Assembly (NCBI GenBank): GCA_021821585.1
Contig: JAKACF010000025.1
Coordinates: 1 to 16,999 of the forward strand
Reading direction: 5' to 3'
Length of the DNA: 16,999 nt
Source: Actinomycetes bacterium
Lineage (GTDB): Bacteria > Actinomycetota > Acidimicrobiia > Acidimicrobiales > Bog-793
In this document: piece after piece, positions 6,321 to 13,995 of the stretch
Layout of the letters: every line of letters starts with the position of its first letter
Position numbering within the stretch: the stretch's first letter is position 1
Notes under the pieces: generated by a model
Told to the model about the DNA's origin: nothing
The model's database searches: none
The model's input: the letters and a program-made list of their open reading frames with translations, nothing else
Made by a program: the position numbers and the translations under genes

Positions 6321-7613
6321 CTATGCCGCCCGGCGGGGACCGCTCCGGAGGCCGAATTGCACGAGGGCGAAGGCGGCGACGGGGCCGAGCATGACAAGGG
6401 TCATCCCCCGGTAGCCGACGGCCGGGATGACCGCTCCGAGGACGAGCGGGACGATCACCGAGGTGAGGTTGGTGCTCCCGAGCAGCGTGGCGTTCGCCCG
6501 TGGGAGGTCGGTGACGGCCGTGCTCTCGGCGACGAGGGCGAGGGCGATCGGGAAGGTGAGGCCGTGCGGCACCCCGAGCATCGCCATGGCGGCGAGATAG
6601 GCGAGCTGCCCCTCCCCCACCCCGAGCAGCAGCAGGCCGGCGGCGGTGAGGGCGGCGGAGGCCCACAGCAGCCCCACCTTGCGCCCGATGGGCGCCCGCC
6701 AGGCGACGACGGCACGAGAGGCGAGGGAGAAGACGAAGAAGACCGTGAAGCCGAGCTGTGCCCGGGCCGGGCTCGCCCCGTAGCCGACCCGGGCGACGAG
6801 GGCGCCGAAGACCGTGATCCCGGCGAAGGGCACGGCGTAGAGGAGCTGGGAGACGAGTGCGATGCGGCCGCTCTGGCTGGAGAGCAGACCGCCCCGGCGT
6901 CGCCCGGCGCTCGCCGGCGCCGGGTGCGGGGGGTCGCTCGCGATGTCGCCGGCCGCGTCGACGGCGAGCTCGCCTTCTTCCTCGCGAGCGGCGCCGGCTC
7001 GGCCGCCCTCGCTGCGGCGGCGCCAGGTCGCCGCGAGGATGAGTCCGGCGCCGACGACGGGCAGGGCGGCGAAGGCGAGATAGGGGATCCGCACCTCCTG
7101 GCCGGCCGAGCTGAGCAGGAGCGTCTCGACGAGCGGGCCGACGGCGAGGCTCACGCTCAAGGTGACGGTGTAGACGGCGATGACCCGCTCCCGCTCCCCC
7201 GCACGGATCGAGACGACGGCGTTGAGGAGCCCGGGCATCGCGATGCCCCCGGCGATGCCGAGGAGGAGGACGCCGGCGAGAAGGACGGCGAAGGAGGAGG
7301 CGGCCGCCAGCACGAGGAGCGACACCGCCAGGCCGATCATGCCCGCCGCGGCCGAGACCGCCGCCTGCTGGTGGGGCACCCGGCGTGAGACGAACAGCGT
7401 CACGAGGGCGACCATGAGGCCCATCAGGGCTCCGAGCGCTCCGATCTCGGTGGCCGACAGGTGGACGTCGTCTCGAGCGAGGAGGGAGAGCGTCGTCACC
7501 GCCATGTTCTGGGTCATCCGGAACAGCGCCGTGGCGGTGAGGAGGGCGGCGAGCAGGCCGGCATGGCGGAGATGCGGGCGGCCGCGCTCGATCGACGGGG
7601 ACGGCCGGGGCAC
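6321..7613 (-). CDS. MFS permease, 12 TM
   Basis: This major facilitator superfamily permease of about 430 residues has two six-helix halves. The halves are separated by a charged cytoplasmic loop (about 215-270), rich in Arg/Glu and then Pro/Ala. TM1 begins at about residue 17 (HAGLLAALLTATALFRMTQN). The motif-A position after TM2 is degenerate (FVSRRVPHQQ), so the subfamily cannot be fixed. The open frame extends to 7838, but that part overlaps the divergent glycosyltransferase and is Pro/Arg/Thr-rich. The chosen start is GTG 7613, which keeps TM1 whole; an ATG inside TM1 at 7518 would truncate it. Its stop is 42 bp before the KimA-like gene, so the two may share a transcript. Substrate unknown; a drug or metabolite exporter is most likely. 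Confidence 0.82.
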   Translation of the reverse strand: MPRPSPSIERGRPHLRHAGLLAALLTATALFRMTQNMAVTTLSLLARDDVHLSATEIGALGALMGLMVALVTLFVSRRVPHQQAAVSAAAGMIGLAVSLLVLAAASSFAVLLAGVLLLGIAGGIAMPGLLNAVVSIRAGERERVIAVYTVTLSVSLAVGPLVETLLLSSAGQEVRIPYLAFAALPVVGAGLILAATWRRRSEGGRAGAAREEEGELAVDAAGDIASDPPHPAPASAGRRRGGLLSSQSGRIALVSQLLYAVPFAGITVFGALVARVGYGASPARAQLGFTVFFVFSLASRAVVAWRAPIGRKVGLLWASAALTAAGLLLLGVGEGQLAYLAAMAMLGVPHGLTFPIALALVAESTAVTDLPRANATLLGSTNLTSVIVPLVLGAVIPAVGYRGMTLVMLGPVAAFALVQFGLRSGPRRAA

Positions 7614-7683
7614 CGGCCGAACCCTACTGGGAGGTGCCGGAGGCCCGGTCGAGCGACGGGCCGCGCGGACAACCGACGGGGGA

Positions 7684-9348
7684 ATGTCTAGCCTCGCCGC
7701 CGTGAGCCGCTCGGCGGTGGTGGGCCTCGTGGCCGGCGGGGGGGCCGCCGGACCCGAGAGCCCGGTGGGTGAAGGACGCAGACGCGTCACCGTCGCCGCG
7801 CTCGCGTTCGTCCTCGTCGTGGCGGCCGCTGGGGCCACTCTCGGCTACGCGCTCTCGCTCCCCCACTTCCTCTTCGGCAACACCGAGTACGACGACGGCG
7901 TCTACCTCGGCGCCGCCGTCGCCCTCGTCCACGGGCTCCTGCCGTACCGCGACTTCGTCTTCGTCCAGCCCCCCGGTTCGACGCTCCTCCTCACGCCGCC
8001 CGCCCTCATCAGCCTGGCGGCCGGCACCCGGGACGCCATGATGGCGGCGCGGCTGCTCACGGCGGGCGTCGAGGTGGCGAACGTCGCTCTCGTCGGCTGG
8101 CTGCTCCGCCGTCACGGGGCGGCCGCCGTGCTCGTCGGTGGTGGCTTCCTCGTCGCCTACCGCGCCAGCCTCTTCGCGGCCCACACGGTCCTGCTCGAGC
8201 CCTATCTGGACCTGTTCTGCCTCGTCGGCGTGGTGCTGGCGCTCGGCGGCGACGAGGGCCTCGCCAGCTCGCCGCGTCTCGCGCTCGCCGGTGCCGCCTT
8301 CGGGTTCGCCGGGGCCGTGAAGCTCTGGGCCGTGGCCCCCTTCCTCGTCCTCGTCCTTGTCGTCGTCGCTCGTGGCGGTGGGTGGAGGAGGCTCGGCGCC
8401 CTCGTCGGCGGCACCGCCGTCGGCTTCGCCGGACCCGTGCTGCCGTTCCTCGTCTCGGCTCCCGGCGCCATGATCCGCCAGGTCCTCCTCGCCCAGGCGG
8501 TTCGGCCGACGACGACGCGCAGCGGCCCAGGGCTGCGCCTGATGGGGCTGAGCGGCATGAGCGGCGGACCGTTCCATGCAACGGTGACGGACGCCGTCGC
8601 GGCCGTGCTCGCGTACGGGGCGCTGATCGGGCTCGGACTCCTGCTCCGGCGTGGCCGCCGCAGCCCGCTCGAGGTGTTCGCCCCTCTCGCCGCCGTCGCC
8701 GTCGCCGTGCTGCTCTTCCTGCCGGCCGAGTGGTACTACCACTACCCGGCCTTCGAGGGGCCCTTCCTCGCGCTCAGCCTCGGGCTCGCCGTCGGCGCCG
8801 TCGCGAAGACGGGACGGTCGGGCCTTCTCGTGGCGGGCGCGGTGGCGTTGGCGGCCGTCGCCTCCTTCGGCATCGGGACGCTCCACTCGGAGCGAATGCT
8901 GGGGCGGCGCTTTGCCTTCGGGGACCGGGGTCGCTCGCTCGAGGCCCTGATCCCGCGGAGCGCCTGTGCCGTCGCCGACGCGGCGAGCCTGCTGGTCGAG
9001 TCGAACCGCTTCCTCGACTCGAGAGCGCCCTGCCCCCTCGTGCTCGACCCGTCGGGCCTCTTCCTGGCAGAGGAGTCGGCCCACGGCCTGCCTGCGGCAC
9101 GCCGTCTCGACTCCGCCCAGTGGCTCGCCGCCTTCGGGCGGGCCGACTACCTCGTCGCGATCCAACCCGGACCGGCCGGGCGGATCGCCTGGAGCCCGGG
9201 GCTCCGCCGCTACTTCGCACGGGACTTCTGCGAGGTGCGGCCGTACCTCTATGTGCGGCGGAGCTATCTCACGCGCCACCTGGCGGCCCGCGACGGCCCG
9301 CTCGCCATGGCCTGCTACCTGAGCCGGACCGGCGACCGACGGGCGTGA
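7684..9348 (+). CDS. GT-C type membrane glycosyltransferase (GT39/GT87-like)
   Basis: This 554-residue polytopic membrane protein resembles polyprenyl-phosphate-sugar-dependent glycosyltransferases (ArnT/PMT/DUF2029 style). The first TM (about 36-56) is followed by an extracytoplasmic loop with the acidic pair Asp70-Asp71 (NTEYDDGVYLG), the usual catalytic or metal position in GT-C enzymes. Then comes LPYRDFVFVQPPGSTLLL (86-103), a family signature in which an aromatic-QPPG segment precedes TM2. About ten TM segments run to about residue 405. A soluble C-terminal domain (about 410-554) contains several Cys (SACAVAD, APCPLVLD, DFCEVRP, AMACYLS) that could form disulfides outside. The ATG at 7684 has only a G-run directly before it; GTG 7705 is an alternative. 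It diverges from the MFS gene across 70 bp. It probably decorates cell-wall glycan, lipid or protein; acceptor and sugar are unknown. Confidence 0.8.
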   Translation: MSSLAAVSRSAVVGLVAGGGAAGPESPVGEGRRRVTVAALAFVLVVAAAGATLGYALSLPHFLFGNTEYDDGVYLGAAVALVHGLLPYRDFVFVQPPGSTLLLTPPALISLAAGTRDAMMAARLLTAGVEVANVALVGWLLRRHGAAAVLVGGGFLVAYRASLFAAHTVLLEPYLDLFCLVGVVLALGGDEGLASSPRLALAGAAFGFAGAVKLWAVAPFLVLVLVVVARGGGWRRLGALVGGTAVGFAGPVLPFLVSAPGAMIRQVLLAQAVRPTTTRSGPGLRLMGLSGMSGGPFHATVTDAVAAVLAYGALIGLGLLLRRGRRSPLEVFAPLAAVAVAVLLFLPAEWYYHYPAFEGPFLALSLGLAVGAVAKTGRSGLLVAGAVALAAVASFGIGTLHSERMLGRRFAFGDRGRSLEALIPRSACAVADAASLLVESNRFLDSRAPCPLVLDPSGLFLAEESAHGLPAARRLDSAQWLAAFGRADYLVAIQPGPAGRIAWSPGLRRYFARDFCEVRPYLYVRRSYLTRHLAARDGPLAMACYLSRTGDRRA

Positions 9349-9384
9349 GCCCTGTCGGGCGGTCGACGGCCCGCCTCGGCTCGC

Positions 9385-9660
9385 TCAGGTCCAGCAGGCT
9401 CCGCAACGAGAGGCGGTGCCGCCGGTCCGAGAGCGCGCCCACTCCTGCAGCTCCGCCTCGCTGTTGGCGCACACCTTCTGGTAGCTCGTCGTCCAGCTCC
9501 TCGAGTGCGCCGGCCCGTCGCCGATCGTGTAGCAGTCGGCGTGGTGGAGGACGAGGTAGTCGTCCCCCGGGTTGCGGGCGCAGTTGAGGACGAAGCCGCG
9601 GGGGTGCCGCCGCGTCCAGGTCAGGTAGCCGGTGTCGTCGTCAAGGAACTCCTCCACCAT
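9385..9660 (-). CDS. Small Cys-rich, probably zinc-binding protein
   Basis: This 91-residue soluble protein has five Cys: 27, 43, 64, 86 and 89. The layout is VLNCARNPGDDYLVLHHADCYTI, then SYQKVCANS, then EWARSRTGGTASRCGACW at the C-terminus. I recognise the pattern (YLVLH-x2-xC, KVC, CxxC) from a group of uncharacterised actinobacterial proteins and domains. Cys43, Cys64 and the C-terminal CxxC, possibly with His39 or His40, would suit one Zn site. The function is not known to me. The ATG 9660 start gives the compact domain. The frame stays open to an ATG at 9762, but the added 34 residues look disordered and no ribosome site favours either start. It converges on the glycosyltransferase gene with 36 bp between stops. 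Confidence 0.7.
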   Translation of the reverse strand: MVEEFLDDDTGYLTWTRRHPRGFVLNCARNPGDDYLVLHHADCYTIGDGPAHSRSWTTSYQKVCANSEAELQEWARSRTGGTASRCGACWT

Positions 9661-9828
9661 GGTGCAATCGTGGCACCGGGACGGCTGCCCTGCAGGGCCG
9701 CCGGCGATCGTCTCCTCCGGCGCCTCACGCCGGCCGTCACCGAGCCCGCAACCCACCTGCACACGGGAGGAAGGAGGCCGCCGTCGTCGCAGGCGCAGCC
9801 CCGCCGTGGCGATTGGTGGGCCGCCGCG

Positions 9829-11226
9829 TCAGCGACCGGAGATGAGGTGGGCCACCCGCCCGACGAGGGAGGTCTGGTCGGTCCGCCACTCCCGTCGGTC
9901 CGCCATCTCCATCATGGCGTTGACGCCGCGCACGCCGGCGAAGCGGAGCGGCTCGGGCGGCCACGGACGCCCGAGGCCGCCGACCCACGGGAGCCGGGTG
10001 AGATCGGTGTCGCGCCCGAGGATGAGATCCGCCAGGGTGCGTCCCGCCAGGTTCGCCGCCGCCACCCCCTCGCCCACGTAGCCGCCGCCCCAGGCGAGGC
10101 CCGTCTGCCGGTCGATCCCGACTGCCGGTGCCCACTGGCGGGGGGCGCCGAGCACCCCCTGCCAGGCGCCGTCGACCGTGACGTCGCCGAGGGCGGGGAA
10201 CAGCGACACGAGGCGCTCGCGAAGCGACCGGACGGCGTCGCTCGAGGGTGGGTGCTCGGCGTCGGTGCGGGAACCGTAGCGGTAGGGCGTGCCCCGGCCG
10301 CCGAGCGCGATCCGCCCGCCGCCGGTCCGCTGGATGTAGACGAAGCGCCGTGCGCCGTCGAGCATGGTCTCCGCTGCCTCCCACCCGAGGGCGCTCCAGG
10401 TCTCCGGGCCGAGCACCTCGGTCGCGATCATGCAGCTCGTGATCGGCAGCATCACCCGGCGCTGGCCGGCGAGGGTCGCCGTGTAGGCCTCGGTCGCCCG
10501 GACGACGAACTTCGCCCTCACCTCGCCAGTGGCGGTGCGGGCGAGGTGCGGCCCGATCTCGGTGACCCTGGTCCCCTCGTGGATCGTCGCCCCGAGGCGC
10601 TCGACGGCCTCCCCGAGCCCGACCGCCAGCTTCGCCGGCTGGACCCTCGCGCAGTGGGGGCTGTAGCGCGCCCCGACGGCTCCGTCCACCGCCACCCGCT
10701 CGGTCGTCGCCGGCCCGTCGAGGAGCACGCTGTCCTCGGGGCCGAGCCCCCAGGCCCGGTCCTCCTCGACCTCGGCCCGCACCTTCTCGAGCTGGAGCGG
10801 GGTCTGGGCCACCGTCAGGGTTCCGCCCTTTGTGAAGTCGCACTCGATGCCCTCTGCCGCCGTCACCTTGCCGATCTCGTCGACGGTGGCCTGGATGGCG
10901 CGCTCGAGGGCGAGGGCGCCGGACCGTCCACCGAGCTCCGCCCAGTGCTCGCGGTCCCCGGCGATCCTGCCCTCGACCCACCCCCCGTTGCGCCCGGACG
11001 CCCCGAAGCCGACGACCTCGGACTCGAGCACCACCACCTCGAGCGACGGGTCGGCCTTGAGGAGCGAGTACGCCGTCCACAAGCCGGTGAAGCCAGCCCC
11101 GACGATGCAGACGTCCGCTTCCCGGGAGCCATCGAGAGGGTCGCGTCGACGAGGTGGCGGGTCGATCTCCGAGTACCAGAACGAGATCGCACGGTGCCTC
11201 GTTGCCCCGTGCCCGGTGCCGGTCAT
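9829..11226 (-). CDS. DAO-family FAD-dependent oxidoreductase (amine/amino-acid oxidase type)
   Basis: This 465-residue flavoprotein is of the D-amino-acid oxidase/sarcosine oxidase/gamma-glutamylputrescine oxidase family. It oxidises a C-N bond in amino acids or amines. The FAD-binding Rossmann motif is VCIVGAGFTGLWTAYSLL at 39-56, with Gly43, Gly45 and Gly48. Glu68 ends beta-strand 2 and would bind the ribose. The second signature GFGASGRNGGWV is at 73-84. The C-terminal FAD contact is WGGGYVGEGVAAANLAGRTLADL, after the GVLGAPRQWAPAVG segment. The N-terminal SFWYSEIDPP stretch is common in PuuB-like members. The start ATG 11226 is preceded by AAGGAG with a 5-nt spacer. The gene diverges from an amidase across 243 bp containing two palindromes, which suggests one pathway for an amide/amine compound. 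The exact substrate is not deducible. Confidence 0.88.
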   Translation of the reverse strand: MTGTGHGATRHRAISFWYSEIDPPPRRRDPLDGSREADVCIVGAGFTGLWTAYSLLKADPSLEVVVLESEVVGFGASGRNGGWVEGRIAGDREHWAELGGRSGALALERAIQATVDEIGKVTAAEGIECDFTKGGTLTVAQTPLQLEKVRAEVEEDRAWGLGPEDSVLLDGPATTERVAVDGAVGARYSPHCARVQPAKLAVGLGEAVERLGATIHEGTRVTEIGPHLARTATGEVRAKFVVRATEAYTATLAGQRRVMLPITSCMIATEVLGPETWSALGWEAAETMLDGARRFVYIQRTGGGRIALGGRGTPYRYGSRTDAEHPPSSDAVRSLRERLVSLFPALGDVTVDGAWQGVLGAPRQWAPAVGIDRQTGLAWGGGYVGEGVAAANLAGRTLADLILGRDTDLTRLPWVGGLGRPWPPEPLRFAGVRGVNAMMEMADRREWRTDQTSLVGRVAHLISGR

Positions 11227-11276
11227 GTCGTCTCCTTCGAAGCTGGTCCTGGTCGTCGCAGACCCGGTGACGGGCG

Positions 11277-11290
11277 GAGTCGGCCGACTC
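11277..11290. promoter_or_regulatory. Perfect 14-bp palindrome upstream of the oxidoreductase
   Basis: GAGTCGGCCGACTC reads identically on both strands. It lies 51 bp before the oxidoreductase start, in the divergent gap. The flanks GGGCGG and CCCGCC extend the symmetry imperfectly. The position suits an operator for the minus-strand promoter, but no clear -10/-35 pair was found beside it. Confidence 0.45.
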
Positions 11291-11385
11291 GGGCCCGCCG
11301 AGCTGGACGCTACCGCTCCCGCCTGGAGGGCGACATTCGGCGGGACGCGGTGCGCACGGGTTGGCGCCCTCGCCTCCCGGAGCCC

Positions 11386-11415
11386 TTGACGGCGCTCGAG
11401 AGCGCCTGGTAGAGC
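11386..11415 (+). promoter_or_regulatory. Amidase promoter with inverted repeat in the spacer
   Basis: A -35-like TTGACG (11386-11391) is followed after 18 bp by TAGAGC (11410-11415), a weak -10. The spacer is filled by GGCGCTC-GA-GAGCGCC (11391-11406), a perfect 7+7 inverted repeat. A protein bound there would block RNA polymerase. The amidase GTG lies about 55 bp further on. The dyad is certain; the promoter assignment is moderate. Confidence 0.45.
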
Positions 11416-11469
11416 CGGCCCGCAGCCGAATCGGCAGGGCTCTCACTGCCTGAGCGCCGGGGGACCCGC

Positions 11470-12969
11470 GTGACCGCTCATGAACCACAGCTCCACCTCC
11501 TCTCCGCCGTGGAGCTGGGCGGGCTGCTCCGGACTCGGGCCGTGTCGGCACGGGAGGTCCTCGCCTGCCACCTCGATCAGGTGGAGCGGGTGAACCCTGC
11601 CGTGAACGCCGTGGTGACGCTCACCGCCGAGCGCGCCGTCGAGACGGCGCGCCGTCTCGACGAGCTGATCGTGCGAGACGGCCCGGTCGGGGTGCTCCAC
11701 GGCATCCCCGTCGCCCACAAGGACCTCGCCGAGACGAGGGGCGTCCGGACCACCTACGGCTCTCCGCTGTACGCCGACCACGTTCCGGACTTCGACGCGG
11801 CCGTCGTCGAGAGGATGGCGGCGGCGGGAGCGGTCTCGATCGGAAAGACCAACACGCCGGAGTTCGGCGCCGGGTCGCAGACGTTCAACCCGGTGTTCGG
11901 GGCGACCCGCAATCCCTACGACCACGCCCGGACCGCCGGCGGGAGCAGCGGAGGAGCGGCCGCGGCGCTGGCAACCTGCATGGTCGCCCTGGCCGACGGG
12001 TCGGACCTCGGTGGGTCGCTTCGCAACCCGGCCAGCTTCTGCAACGTGGTCGGCTTCCGCCCGACCGCCGGGCTCGTCTCGAAGTGGCCGACGAGATCAG
12101 GCTGGTTCCCGATGGACGTGACCGGACCGATGGCCCGTGGCGTGGAGGACGTCGCCCTCCTGCTGAGCGCCATCGCAGGCGACGATCCGAGGCTCGCGCA
12201 ATCCCTCCCGGTGTCGGGGGCGAGCTTCGCTCCCCCGCTTGGGGCCGACGTCTCGCGAGTGCGCGTGGCATGGAACCGCGATCTCGGGGGTCTGCCGGTG
12301 AGCCGGGACGTCACCGCCGTGCTCGAGGGCGTCGGCCGCCCTGCCCTCACCGGGCTCGGCTGGGAGGTGGAGGACGTCGAGGTCGACTTCGCCGGGGCAG
12401 AGGAGGCCTTCCGGACCTGGAGGTCGTGGTACCAGGCGCTGTCCCTCGGCGACGTGTTCGAGCAGCACCCGGAGATGTTGAAGGCGGACCTCCGGTGGGA
12501 GATCGCGAGGGGCCTGCGGGTGACCGGCGGCGACCTCGCGAGGGCGGAGGTGCTGCGGGAGGCGCTCTATGGGCGGGTCCAGCGCCTGATGGGCGACTAC
12601 GACCTCCTCGCCCTCCCGGTCGCGCAGGTCCCTCCCTTCCCGGTGGAGCTCCCCTGGGTCACCGAGATCGAAGGGGTGCCCCAGGGGAGCTATCTCGACT
12701 GGATGCGGGCCGCCTACTTCGTGAGCGTCACGGGGCTGCCTGCCATCTCGGTCCCGTGCGGCTTCACCGCCGGGGGTCTGCCGGTGGGGATCCAGCTCGT
12801 CGGCCGACCCCGCGGGGACCGACGGCTTCTCGAGCTGGCCTACGCCGTCGAGCAGGCGACCGGTGCCTCTTCCCGCCGCCCCCCGCCGCCGGACCGTCGT
12901 GGCAGCCAGCCGGTGGGTCCGTCCGCCAGCGGGGAGGCGGAGGGGACGAGCGCTCAGGCGACCGACTGA
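11470..12969 (+). CDS. Amidase-signature hydrolase
   Basis: This 499-residue enzyme of the amidase signature family hydrolyses an amide to acid plus ammonia or amine. The catalytic triad is visible: Lys84 (GIPVAHKDLAETRG), cis-Ser159 (GGSSGG) and nucleophile Ser183 in the GSDLGGSLRNPASF motif, with the expected 24-residue Ser-Ser spacing. The fold continues to LPAISVPCGFTAGGLPVGIQLVG, the usual C-terminal signature, followed by a disordered tail of about 40 residues. It is probably not GatA, since no gatB or gatC is near and the sequence resembles stand-alone amidases. The start is GTG 11470 behind GGGGGA. It diverges from the FAD oxidoreductase and ends with a 16-bp convergent overlap with the AraC-type regulator. 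The substrate is unknown; nitrogen scavenging is likely. Confidence 0.92.
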   Translation: MTAHEPQLHLLSAVELGGLLRTRAVSAREVLACHLDQVERVNPAVNAVVTLTAERAVETARRLDELIVRDGPVGVLHGIPVAHKDLAETRGVRTTYGSPLYADHVPDFDAAVVERMAAAGAVSIGKTNTPEFGAGSQTFNPVFGATRNPYDHARTAGGSSGGAAAALATCMVALADGSDLGGSLRNPASFCNVVGFRPTAGLVSKWPTRSGWFPMDVTGPMARGVEDVALLLSAIAGDDPRLAQSLPVSGASFAPPLGADVSRVRVAWNRDLGGLPVSRDVTAVLEGVGRPALTGLGWEVEDVEVDFAGAEEAFRTWRSWYQALSLGDVFEQHPEMLKADLRWEIARGLRVTGGDLARAEVLREALYGRVQRLMGDYDLLALPVAQVPPFPVELPWVTEIEGVPQGSYLDWMRAAYFVSVTGLPAISVPCGFTAGGLPVGIQLVGRPRGDRRLLELAYAVEQATGASSRRPPPPDRRGSQPVGPSASGEAEGTSAQATD

Positions 12970-13922
12970 CGGAAGCTTCGCCGGTAGGCGGCCGGCGAGG
13001 CGGTGAGGACCGACCGGAAGTGCTGGCGGAGGTTGGTGGCGGTCCCGAAGCCCGACTCGCGGGCGATCGCGTCCACTGTGAGCTCGGTCGTCTCGAGCAA
13101 CCTCTGGGCGAGGAAGACCCGTTGCCGGGTGATCCATCGGTGCGGGGTCTCCCCCGTCGTCGTGACGAAGCGGCGGGCGAAGGTCCGGGGGCTCATCATC
13201 GCCCTGCGGGCGAGGTCGTCGACGGAGATCGGCTCGTCGAGGTGCGCCTCGATCCAGGCGAGGGTGCCACCGAAGGGGTCGCCGGCACCGATGTCGGGAA
13301 GGGGGCGGTCGACGTACTGGGCTTGGCCTCCATCACGATGCGGCTGGACGACGAGCGAGCGGGCGATGCGGTTGGCGACCTCGGCACCGAAGTCCTGTCG
13401 GACGATGTGGAGGCACAGGTCGATGCCCGAGGCGGACCCGGCCGAGGTGAGCACGCTGCCCTCGTCGACGTAGAGCACGTTCGGGTCGACCGTGACGGCG
13501 CGAAAGCGGCTCGCCAGCTCGTCGGCGTGAGCCCAGTGGGTGGTGGCCCGGCGACCGTCGAGCAGGCCGGCGGCAGCCAGGGCGAACGCCCCGGTGCAGA
13601 TGGAGGCGATGCGGGCTCCGCGCCGGCTCGCCCGGCGCAGCCCCTCCAGCAGCGCTTCGGGAGGACCCTCGTGCTCCCGGAAGGGGAGGACGAGGATCGT
13701 GTCGGCCTCGTCGAGCACGCTGAGCGGGGCGGTCGGCACGACCGACATCGCACCCACCGACGCGTGCACCGGAGCGGGGCTGGGACTGCAGATGGCGAAG
13801 CGGTACCAGCCGGGAACCCGGTCGCTCAGGTCGTCGCCGAAGATCTCACAGACGGCGGAGAACTCGAAGGCGGAGAACTCCTCCACGACGACGGCCACCG
13901 CCAGCGGGCGCCTACTCGTCAT
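12954..13922 (-). CDS. GlxA/FtrA-type AraC-family regulator with DJ-1/PfpI domain
   Basis: This 322-residue transcription factor has two domains. Residues 5-190 form a DJ-1/PfpI (class I glutamine amidotransferase-like) sensor domain with the nucleophile-elbow Cys109 in ASICTGAFALAAAGLLDG, followed by ATTHW. Residues 218-320 form the AraC/XylS DNA-binding domain: HTH1 at about 233-253 (ISVDDLARRAMMSPRTFARRF) and HTH2 at about 282-303 (TVDAIARESGFGTATNLRQHF). Such regulators often govern catabolism of amine or quaternary-ammonium nitrogen sources. ATG 13922 was chosen. GTG 13943 in frame is an alternative, but it lies inside a 9+9 inverted repeat that may be the operator. The gene converges on the amidase with a 16-bp overlap. 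Control of the amidase/oxidoreductase pair is inferred. Confidence 0.88.
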   Translation of the reverse strand: MTSRRPLAVAVVVEEFSAFEFSAVCEIFGDDLSDRVPGWYRFAICSPSPAPVHASVGAMSVVPTAPLSVLDEADTILVLPFREHEGPPEALLEGLRRASRRGARIASICTGAFALAAAGLLDGRRATTHWAHADELASRFRAVTVDPNVLYVDEGSVLTSAGSASGIDLCLHIVRQDFGAEVANRIARSLVVQPHRDGGQAQYVDRPLPDIGAGDPFGGTLAWIEAHLDEPISVDDLARRAMMSPRTFARRFVTTTGETPHRWITRQRVFLAQRLLETTELTVDAIARESGFGTATNLRQHFRSVLTASPAAYRRSFRQSVA

Positions 13923-13924
13923 CC

Positions 13925-13959
13925 TGGCAGGATTCTTTTGCACATCGTCTATCCTGCCA
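13925..13959. promoter_or_regulatory. Perfect 9-bp inverted repeat upstream of the AraC-type regulator
   Basis: TGGCAGGAT, 17 nt, ATCCTGCCA: a perfect 9+9 dyad directly upstream of the regulator's ATG. It lies between it and the divergent small gene at 13996. The spacing of about 2.5 helical turns between arm centres and the position suit an autoregulatory operator. The spacer is T-rich on the plus strand and AT-richer than its surroundings. A hairpin role in the leader mRNA is an alternative. Confidence 0.6.
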
Positions 13960-13995
13960 CTTCTCCCCCGCCCCTGGCAAGCTCACGATGGCGGC

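Noticed and set aside
7644..7664. GGCCCG...CGGGCC repeat in the MFS/glycosyltransferase gap
   Set aside because: Only 6 bp of pure G/C arms, which is expected by chance at this base composition.
7614..7838. N-terminal extension of the MFS gene
   Set aside because: The extension is Thr/Pro/Arg-rich, overlaps the divergent glycosyltransferase start and adds no TM segment.
9505..11412. 635-codon open frame on the plus strand opposite the FAD oxidoreductase, and a similar long frame at 9737-11551 (minus)
   Set aside because: Both are low-complexity Arg/Pro/Gly/Ala translations in shadow frames. The oxidoreductase frame has FAD motifs and a good ribosome site.
11470..12969. Calling the amidase GatA of the Glu-tRNA amidotransferase
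   Set aside because: No gatB or gatC adjoins it, it is linked to a catabolic oxidoreductase and a regulator, and the triad alone does not distinguish GatA.
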